Part shown: piece after piece, positions 1 to 5,383 of the stretch
How positions within the stretch are numbered: position 1 is the first letter of the stretch
Layout of the letters: every line of letters starts with the position of its first letter
Assembly: GCA_016866635.1 (NCBI GenBank)
Contig: VGLT01000015.1
Coordinates: forward strand, 1 to 11,889
Direction: 5' to 3'
Source: Candidatus Uhrbacteria bacterium
Lineage (GTDB): Bacteria; Patescibacteriota; Patescibacteriia; 2-12-FULL-60-25
Length of the DNA: 11,889 bases
Translations under genes and position numbers: made by a program
Notes under the pieces: model-generated
Told to the model about the DNA's origin: nothing
Databases searched by the model: none
The model's input: only the letters and a program-made list of their open reading frames with translations

Positions 1-1
1 T

Positions 2-70
2 ACTCTCGAACCAGCTCCTGTTGAAACAGAATCCGTCGAGTCAGAAGAACCTAAAAGCGAACAGCTATAA
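2..70 (+). CDS. 3' end of an unidentified upstream gene (partial)
   Basis: Reading frame 2 is open from the window edge to a TAA at 68-70 and gives 22 residues, rich in Glu, Pro and Ser (ending KSEQL). The stop lies 18 bp before yidC, so the two genes are probably co-transcribed. The tail looks disordered and acidic, and no domain is visible. In many bacteria rnpA or yidD precedes yidC, but an acidic tail gives no support for the basic RnpA protein, so no name is given. Only the frame and the stop support this call. Confidence 0.5.
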   Translation, partial: TLEPAPVETESVESEEPKSEQL

Positions 71-88
71 GCTAAAAGTTTTTTTTAT

Positions 89-874
89 ATGTTTTCCGCT
101 ATTTCACACATCTACACCGTTGCCCTCCTTCAACCCATCTTAAATTTGTTGATTTGGTTGTATAACCTGATCCCGGGCCAGGATTTGGGTTGGGCGATCA
201 TCGTGCTTACGCTTTTGATCAAACTTGTTCTGTATCCGTTTACGGTCGCGCAGATCAAACAACAGCGTGCGCTCCAGAGCCTTCAACCAAAGATAGATGA
301 GATCCGCAAACGATTGAATGATAATAAAGAAGAGCAGGCAAAAGAATTGATGGCATTATACGCAAAAGAAAAAGTAAACCCAGCCGCCTCTTGCTTGCCG
401 TTGCTGATTCAATTACCAATTTTAATTGCATTATACCAAGCCCTCTCTATCAGTTTGGGATCCAATGAACTTAATCTCCTCTATACATTTATCGCTCATC
501 CCTCATTCATTAATACCAAATTTTTGGGATTGCTCGATCTCACTCGCCCGAGTTACATGCTAGCTGTCGCCGCCGCTTTAATCCAGTTTGTGCAATCAAA
601 GCAGATGCTGAAGCCTCCGGCTGCAACCATAACCCCTCCGCCCGCAGAAGTCGCTCAATCACCGGGCGCCAAAGATGAGAGTTTGGCCACGACCATGAAT
701 AAACAGATGATGTACATGATGCCGGTCGTCACGGGAATTATTGGATTTACTCTGCCCGGAGGTCTTACACTGTATTGGTTTGTGATGAGTTTGTTGACCA
801 TCCTCCAACAGGGCTGGTTGATTAAACGCATGCCGCCAAAAATGGAACCGCAATTAAGTAATGAGAAACTATAG
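89..874 (+). CDS. yidC: YidC/Oxa1 family membrane protein insertase
   Basis: Inserts and folds membrane proteins, alone or with SecYEG. The 261-residue protein is close to the short, Gram-positive-like YidC form; it lacks the large periplasmic domain of E. coli YidC. Hydrophobic segments are seen near residues 10-28, 34-52, 101-120, 152-169 and 208-240. The charged cytoplasmic hairpin between the second and third (about 56-95, QIKQQRALQSLQPKI onward) and the following NPAASCLPLLIQLP stretch are typical of the family. In the segment starting GWAIIVLTLLIK, Lys45 stands where SpoIIIJ and E. coli YidC carry the groove arginine. No lipobox cysteine is seen. The C-terminus is a polar tail. The start is the first ATG of the frame; it has a T-rich upstream stretch and no Shine-Dalgarno site. 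The gene is followed directly by secD and secF, which fits its role. Confidence 0.95.
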   Translation: MFSAISHIYTVALLQPILNLLIWLYNLIPGQDLGWAIIVLTLLIKLVLYPFTVAQIKQQRALQSLQPKIDEIRKRLNDNKEEQAKELMALYAKEKVNPAASCLPLLIQLPILIALYQALSISLGSNELNLLYTFIAHPSFINTKFLGLLDLTRPSYMLAVAAALIQFVQSKQMLKPPAATITPPPAEVAQSPGAKDESLATTMNKQMMYMMPVVTGIIGFTLPGGLTLYWFVMSLLTILQQGWLIKRMPPKMEPQLSNEKL

Positions 875-880
875 TAAAAC

Positions 881-908
881 GTAATGAGTAATGCGTAATG
901 CGTAATGA
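881..908 (+). repeat. Tandem heptad repeat (GTAATGA/C) x4 between yidC and secD
   Basis: Four exact-length heptads, GTAATGA, GTAATGC, GTAATGC and GTAATGA, run head to tail and end immediately before the ATG at 909. One more GTAATGA lies at 858-864 inside the end of yidC. Each unit holds an overlapping stop/start (TAATG, some also ATGA), and because 7 is not a multiple of 3 these shift frame from unit to unit. A related array sits at the secD/secF junction. Confidence 0.9.
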
Positions 909-3008
909 ATGATTGAGACCAGCTTTACATATTTTACACTCCTCAGTTACACTCCAGCCGATTCTATGCAAACATCTTCCACTTCAGTTCCATCTCGTCG
1001 TCGTGTGCGTCGTCGTGTGATTGGTCTCGCGATCCTGTTTTTGGCGGCTGCATCCTTTTCTTTTCCAGGGCCATTAAATTGGTTGGCACGTCTGTCACAA
1101 GATGTGATCGGGATCCAATTGGGAAATGTCGAAAAACCGTTTGTGCTTGGATTGGATTTACAGGGTGGTACTCGCTTGGAATATGAGGCGGATGTGTCTA
1201 AGGTATCATCCGTAGATAGAAAAGAAGCATTGGTTGGTGTGCGAGATGTGATTGAGCGTCGTGTAAATTCTTTGGGGGTGTCTGAGCCATTGATCAAGAC
1301 GATTCAGGCAGGCGATTCTTGGCGCGTCCATTTGGAGCTAGCGGGGATCAAGGACATTCGCGAGGCAATTAAATTAATTGGGGAGACCCCGATTTTGGAA
1401 TTTAAGGAAGAGGGGAATCCGACGCCGCCCTTGACCGATGCGCAAAGAAAACAGATAGAGACACAAAATACGGATGCCAAGAATCGTGCGCATGCGATTT
1501 TGAAAGAAGTTCAAAAACCAAAGGCAGATTTTGGAGCGATCGCGCAACTCCGAACAGAAACCAACACATCCACAGCAGGAGATCTTGGATTTTTAAAGGA
1601 ACAAGGCGCGTACAACGATCTTTTGACCGTGGCAAAGACCGTGTCTCCTGGTACGATTATTCCGTATGTGATTCAGCGCTCTAAGACGTATGCCGTTGCC
1701 AAGGTGGAAGAAATAAAAGATCAAAGTAACGAGGTTCATGTCCACCATTTGCTGCTTGGATATAAAGGAGCGGCCAGCGCATCATCTGACCGAAGCAAGG
1801 AAGAGGCGCGTGCAAAGATTGCCGAACTCCGAACAAAAGCAACCCCAGAAAATTTTGCAGAGCTCGCAGGTGAGCATTCAGAGGAGCCAGGGGCGAAAGA
1901 GACAAAGGGGGATCTGAAGTGGTTGGCAAAAGGGTCAACCGTTGAGGCATTTGAAAAAGCCGCTTGGGAATTACCCATCGGAGCCATTTCCGGCATTGTG
2001 GAGACAGAATTTGGATTTCATTTGATTTGGAAAAAAGAAGAGCGCGTGGTGCATAATCCGCGTGTGCGTGCGATTGAGATAAAACGCTTGGTGGCGGAAG
2101 ATCTTGTGCCGTCAGAAGATCCATGGAAATCAACCAAATTAACCGGTCGAGAACTATCCAGCGCACGAGTGGATTTTGATCAACAAACCGGTGCGATCCA
2201 GGTTGCTCTGCAGTTTAACACGGAAGGAGCAAAGCTGTTTCAGGAGATCACGAAACGGAATATTGGAAAACCGGTAGGCATTTTTCTAGACGGAGACCTT
2301 ATTTCCTCACCCCAGGTATCGAATGAGATTATTGGTGGACAAGCGGTTATCACGGGAAATTTTGGGATCGAAGAAGCAAAAATTCTCGCGCGGCGCCTTC
2401 AGGCCGGTGCTCTACCCGTGCCGATTAAGCTTATTGCACAACAGACCGTAGGACCGACGCTCGGAGCTGATTCCTTACAAAAATCTCTCTCAGCTGGCTT
2501 GATTGGGTTTTTGCTTGTCGGTGTGTATATGCTTTTGCTGTATCGATTCCCGGGATTTATCTCGATCCTCGCACTGGTGTTGTATGCAGCGATCTCCGCC
2601 GCCCTCTTTAAGTTGATCCCGGTGACGCTCACGCTTTCTGGAATTGCCGGGTTTATACTATCGATCGGGATTGCTGTAGATGCAAATGTGTTGGTTTTTG
2701 AACGTTTGAAGGAAGAATGGCTGGAAGGCAAGGGATTTGCTCAAGCCTTGGAAGATGCGTTCCGCCGTGCGTGGCCATCCATTCGTGATGGGCACGCGAC
2801 CGTCCTCATTTCTTGCGCGGTGTTGTATTGGTTTTCCTCCTCGATTATTCGGGGATTTGCCCTCACCCTCGCGATCGGTACACTGATTTCGTTATTTACG
2901 GCCGTGGTTTCCTGTCGAACGCTACTCCGCTTTGTTGTCGGAACGCCGATCACAAAATTTGGATGGCTGTTTTTGAAGCCAAAAGAAAGAGTAATGAGTG
3001 ATAAGTAA
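909..3008 (+). CDS. secD: Protein translocase subunit SecD with an inserted parvulin-type prolyl isomerase region
   Basis: SecD works with SecF at the Sec channel, using the proton gradient to help pull exported proteins to the outer face. The 699 residues are far longer than the roughly 400-600 usual for SecD. In order: N-terminal membrane segment (about 37-53) after a basic RRRVRRR stretch; the GLDLQGGTRLEYE motif at 81-93; start of the periplasmic domain (100-167, including VIERRVNSLGVSEP); an insert (about 168-385) with parvulin-like sequence; return to SecD sequence (GAIQVALQFNTEGAKLF, 428-444; GKPVGIFLDG; VITGNF); TVGPTLGADS (513-522); then the membrane bundle with AVDANVLVFERLKEE at 589-603. 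The start is uncertain: ATG 909 directly follows heptad repeats, whereas the in-frame ATG 966 (Met20) begins a more conventional N-terminus just before the basic stretch. Neither has a Shine-Dalgarno site. The stop lies inside a second heptad array, and secF follows after 28 bp. Confidence 0.95.
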   Translation: MIETSFTYFTLLSYTPADSMQTSSTSVPSRRRVRRRVIGLAILFLAAASFSFPGPLNWLARLSQDVIGIQLGNVEKPFVLGLDLQGGTRLEYEADVSKVSSVDRKEALVGVRDVIERRVNSLGVSEPLIKTIQAGDSWRVHLELAGIKDIREAIKLIGETPILEFKEEGNPTPPLTDAQRKQIETQNTDAKNRAHAILKEVQKPKADFGAIAQLRTETNTSTAGDLGFLKEQGAYNDLLTVAKTVSPGTIIPYVIQRSKTYAVAKVEEIKDQSNEVHVHHLLLGYKGAASASSDRSKEEARAKIAELRTKATPENFAELAGEHSEEPGAKETKGDLKWLAKGSTVEAFEKAAWELPIGAISGIVETEFGFHLIWKKEERVVHNPRVRAIEIKRLVAEDLVPSEDPWKSTKLTGRELSSARVDFDQQTGAIQVALQFNTEGAKLFQEITKRNIGKPVGIFLDGDLISSPQVSNEIIGGQAVITGNFGIEEAKILARRLQAGALPVPIKLIAQQTVGPTLGADSLQKSLSAGLIGFLLVGVYMLLLYRFPGFISILALVLYAAISAALFKLIPVTLTLSGIAGFILSIGIAVDANVLVFERLKEEWLEGKGFAQALEDAFRRAWPSIRDGHATVLISCAVLYWFSSSIIRGFALTLAIGTLISLFTAVVSCRTLLRFVVGTPITKFGWLFLKPKERVMSDK
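1410..2063 (+). other. Parvulin (PpiC-like) domain insert within secD
   Basis: Residues about 168-385 of SecD are not SecD sequence. The second half (about 275-380) has the whole rotamase pattern: VHVHHLLLGYKG at the start (family pattern xRAxHILv), a helical middle with NFAELAGEHSEEPGA, KGDLKWL (usual GGdLGw), FEKAAWELPIGAISGIVETEFGFHLI, and the family's second conserved histidine (His371). The first half (about 188-270) resembles a degenerate copy: an Ala-rich helix, ADFGAIAQL, AGDLGFL and YAVAKVEEI are present, but the opening His strand and the final FG-x-H are missing. The position in the periplasmic domain puts the domains on the outer face of the membrane, where emerging chains fold. 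Isomerase activity is inferred, not shown. Confidence 0.85.
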
Positions 3009-3018
3009 TGAGTAATGT
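2991..3018 (+). repeat. Heptad repeat array across the secD stop codon
   Basis: Four heptads in register: GTAATGA, GTGATAA, GTAATGA and GTAATGT. Three match the GTAATGA unit at 881-908 and the second is diverged. The array supplies the last codons of secD (ending MSDK) and its TAA at 3006-3008. It lies 18 bp before the secF ATG. The same repeat at two consecutive gene junctions, nowhere else noticed in the window, suggests a shared origin or function. Confidence 0.8.
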
Positions 3019-3036
3019 CACACCCCCTCTTCATCT

Positions 3037-3969
3037 ATGAAATTTAATGTTGTTAAGTTGAAACCAATCTGGTACACGCTTTCTGTCATCATGATAGCAG
3101 GATCGATCGCCATGCTTTCCATGTGGGGATTGAAACAGGGCATTGATTTTACCGGAGGATCTCTTTTAGCGGTCCGTTTTTCCGCTACCAGTGGGACCGC
3201 CTCTGGCGTAGAGCGCCGTCCTACATCAGTTGAGGTCCAGCAGGTATTAGATCAAACAAAGATTGATCTTGGAACGGTCGTGATCCAGCCGGTGGGTGAT
3301 ACGGACATGCAAATGAGTTTACGCAACATGACAGAGGAGGAGCATCAAAAGGTGTTTGGAGATTTACAAAAAGCGTTTGGCAATGTGACAGAACTCCGGT
3401 TTGATTCGATCGGACCCGTGGTAGGAGAAGAATTGCGTCAGAAATCCTTTCGCGGATTAATCATCGCGCTCGTCGCTATCTTGTTTTATGTCGCGTACGC
3501 TTTCCGGAAGGTTTCCTCACCCGTCAAGTCCTGGAAATACGGAGTCGTGACCATTCTTGCCGCATTCCATGACGTGATTATTCCGGTCGGAGTGTTTGCT
3601 TTCTTGGGTCATTTTTACGGAGTGGAGATCGGGACGTCTTTTATCGCGGCGATCCTGACTATTCTTGGCTACTCCATCACGGACACGATTGTGGTGATGG
3701 ATCGTATTCGTGAAAATTTGACTAAGCTTAATGGCTCGTTTGCCGACATTGTCGCTACCTCTGTTCGCCAGACCTTTTTGCGTTCATTTAGTACGTCGAT
3801 GACCACGCTTCTTGCTTTATTTGCCATTTATTTCTTTGGTGGAGAAAGCTTGCATGAATTTACCCTCACGTTGATTATTGGAATCGCGGTAGGAACCTAT
3901 TCCTCGATCTTTATTGCATCTCCTCTTCTTGTATCGTGGCAAAGCTTGAGCGCAAAGTTGCGGAAGTAA
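3037..3969 (+). CDS. secF: Protein translocase subunit SecF
   Basis: Partner of SecD in the proton-driven SecDF complex. Its 310 residues match the normal SecF length. Seen in order: first membrane segment about 12-29; GIDFTGG at 35-41; a short periplasmic domain (about 45-125); GPVVGEEL at 126-133; membrane segments from about 138, with FHDVII at 177-182; and GYSITDTIVVMDRIRE at 211-226, the SecF counterpart of the SecD AVDANV motif, carrying the conserved Asp216. The end is AKLRK. Unlike SecD, it carries no extra domain. The region before the ATG is pyrimidine-rich (CACCCCCTCTTCATCT) without a Shine-Dalgarno site, so initiation may depend on coupling to secD or on a weakly structured leader. 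No strong terminator follows; the next gene has its own promoter candidate. Confidence 0.96.
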   Translation: MKFNVVKLKPIWYTLSVIMIAGSIAMLSMWGLKQGIDFTGGSLLAVRFSATSGTASGVERRPTSVEVQQVLDQTKIDLGTVVIQPVGDTDMQMSLRNMTEEEHQKVFGDLQKAFGNVTELRFDSIGPVVGEELRQKSFRGLIIALVAILFYVAYAFRKVSSPVKSWKYGVVTILAAFHDVIIPVGVFAFLGHFYGVEIGTSFIAAILTILGYSITDTIVVMDRIRENLTKLNGSFADIVATSVRQTFLRSFSTSMTTLLALFAIYFFGGESLHEFTLTLIIGIAVGTYSSIFIASPLLVSWQSLSAKLRK

Positions 3970-3999
3970 TACAAAAAAGAATACCTGGCATAAAGTATT

Positions 4000-4023
4000 T
4001 AGCACAATACACTTTTTGTGCTA
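4000..4023. repeat. Inverted repeat TAGCACAA-N8-TTGTGCTA
   Basis: A perfect 8-bp inverted repeat (4000-4007 and 4016-4023) with an 8-base spacer. It covers the gap between the expected -35 region and the -10 box of the gene at 4038. It could be an operator for a dimeric regulator or an RNA hairpin at the end of the secF message. No T-run follows the right arm, so it is a poor intrinsic terminator. An overlapping alternative hairpin (3992-3999 with 4006-4015, bulge at 4010-4011) cannot form at the same time. Confidence 0.6.
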
Positions 4024-4027
4024 TCCT
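4019..4027 (+). promoter_or_regulatory. Extended -10 promoter candidate (TGCTATCCT)
   Basis: TGC followed by TATCCT gives an extended -10 with four of six bases matching TATAAT. The expected transcription start, about 7 nt downstream, is near 4034, only a few bases before the ATG at 4038. The message would therefore be nearly leaderless. No good -35 is seen. Confidence 0.45.
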
Positions 4028-4037
4028 GTAGTTGCGC

Positions 4038-5381
4038 ATGTTCGAATACTTTTCAAAGTTTCTGAATTGGTTGCAAGGCGGGGTAGATGTATTTTTGAAT
4101 CTCGCAGGAAACGATCCATTTTCTGCGATGTGGTTTTTATTTTTGCATGGAGGATGGATTGCTGTTGCTTGGGCATTGGGATGGGGAGCGCTGTATTATT
4201 GGCAATTTAACCGCCAAGGAAAATTTGGAGCAAAGCGAGAATGGATTTTATTACGCGTCGCCGTTCCCAAGGTTTCTGAACAGACTCCAAAAGCCGTGGA
4301 AAACATGATGGCGTATTTTGCTGGGGCTCACCAATCAAATTCTTGGACGGATACATGGATTCGCGGTGTATCTCAAGCGCCTATTTCCCTTGAGATTGCT
4401 TCCTTGGGTGGTCAGGTGAGTTATTTTATTTATTCAGAACGGAAAATGCGCGATCTTGTTGAGGCGGCCATTTATGCCCAGTATCCAGATGCCGAAATTC
4501 AAGAAGTTGAGGACTACGCAAAAAAGGTCCCCAGCCATTATCCAGACGAAGAATGGGATGCTTGGGGCGTGGAAATGATTAATGTGATTGCGGATTCATA
4601 CCCATTAAAAACCTATCACGATTTGGTTGACCCTATTTCTGGAGAGTTTAAAGACAATCTCGCCGCAATGCTCGAGGGCTTTTCTCGTCTTAGTGCTGAT
4701 GAGCAAGCTTGGTATCAGATTGTGATTACTCCGACCGATCAAAAGGCGGCAAAAGCGCGTGCAGAAAAGTTGATTAATAAACTTAAAGGAATTAAGGAGG
4801 AACATAAGGAGAGCATTCTAGAACTCCTTGTGGACATCCCTCTGAATATTGGGAAGACATTTATTCATGTTCTATTAGGAACAGCGGAAGAAGCCCCACA
4901 TAAAGAAGAAAAAAAGGATTTATTTCCTAAGCTGTTCGCCTTGTCTCCGATGGAGAAAGAAGTTCTTGAAGGTGTCGAGCGCAAGGCGCAAAGAATTAAT
5001 TTTCAAACCAAGATCCGTTTCATGTACATTGCTAAGAAAACCGTCATGCAAAAGTCGCGTGTTGCGAACCCATTTGTTGGTTCGATCAAACAAACCAACA
5101 ACATGTTTAGTAGTCAATCGTTGAAACCGGAAACGAATGTCGTGGGTAACAGTGGCGCCCTATGGTTTTTTAAGGATCTGCGTAACAATATTCGTAAACA
5201 CCACCTGATCACTGCTTATCGCGCGCGTTCGAATTGGGCCGGCTGGCCATCGTATACCTTATCAACAGAGGAATTGGCGACGTTGTGGCATTTCCCGATC
5301 TTGATGCAGGTCAAGGCTCCTCAGTTGAGTCGCACGGAAGCGAAGAAGAACGAAGCACCCGCAAATATTCCATTTGGATAA
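4038..5381 (+). CDS. Membrane-anchored partner protein of a TraG/VirD4-like ATPase (DUF8128-like)
   Basis: 447 residues. A membrane segment lies near 29-56 (PFSAMWFLFLHGGWIAVAWALGWGALYYW), followed by a large soluble region. Visible blocks are YPLKTYHDLVDPISGEF (about 188-204), a Lys/Glu-rich helical stretch (232-262), LSPMEKEVLEGVERKAQ (302-318), and a C-terminal YTLSTEELATLWHFP (406-420) with VKAPQL and PANIPFG. As I recall, the block with EELATLWHFP and a following Pro-rich segment sits just before the ATPase domain in single-chain TraG-like ATPases; here the chain stops there and the ATPase is the next gene, 2 bp away. I believe this is the family named DUF8128 in Patescibacteria, but have not checked. 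Its job is inferred as membrane anchor and regulator of the ATPase. ATG 4038 is preferred over TTG 4032, two codons upstream. No Shine-Dalgarno site. Confidence 0.75.
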   Translation: MFEYFSKFLNWLQGGVDVFLNLAGNDPFSAMWFLFLHGGWIAVAWALGWGALYYWQFNRQGKFGAKREWILLRVAVPKVSEQTPKAVENMMAYFAGAHQSNSWTDTWIRGVSQAPISLEIASLGGQVSYFIYSERKMRDLVEAAIYAQYPDAEIQEVEDYAKKVPSHYPDEEWDAWGVEMINVIADSYPLKTYHDLVDPISGEFKDNLAAMLEGFSRLSADEQAWYQIVITPTDQKAAKARAEKLINKLKGIKEEHKESILELLVDIPLNIGKTFIHVLLGTAEEAPHKEEKKDLFPKLFALSPMEKEVLEGVERKAQRINFQTKIRFMYIAKKTVMQKSRVANPFVGSIKQTNNMFSSQSLKPETNVVGNSGALWFFKDLRNNIRKHHLITAYRARSNWAGWPSYTLSTEELATLWHFPILMQVKAPQLSRTEAKKNEAPANIPFG

Positions 5382-5383
5382 CC

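Noticed and set aside
66..71. TATAAG as a -10 box for yidC
   Set aside because: It overlaps the end of the upstream gene, gives a start about 11 nt before the ATG, and has no -35 or TG extension. An operon with the upstream gene is as likely, so it is not listed.
1681..2166. 161-residue open frame on the minus strand within secD
   Set aside because: It lies antisense to the parvulin insert, has no recognisable domain, and the + strand frame is clearly a coding gene with family motifs.
4000..4023. Intrinsic terminator for secF at the TAGCACAA inverted repeat
   Set aside because: The stem is only 8 bp with moderate GC, and the right arm is followed by TCCTGTAG rather than a T-run, so it was kept as an inverted repeat/operator candidate.
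5234..5383. 50-codon upstream extension of the ATPase reading frame
   Set aside because: It overlaps the conserved C-terminal block of the partner gene in another frame, and the ATPase homology starts only after ATG 5384. Chance open frame; no sign of a frameshift joining the two genes.
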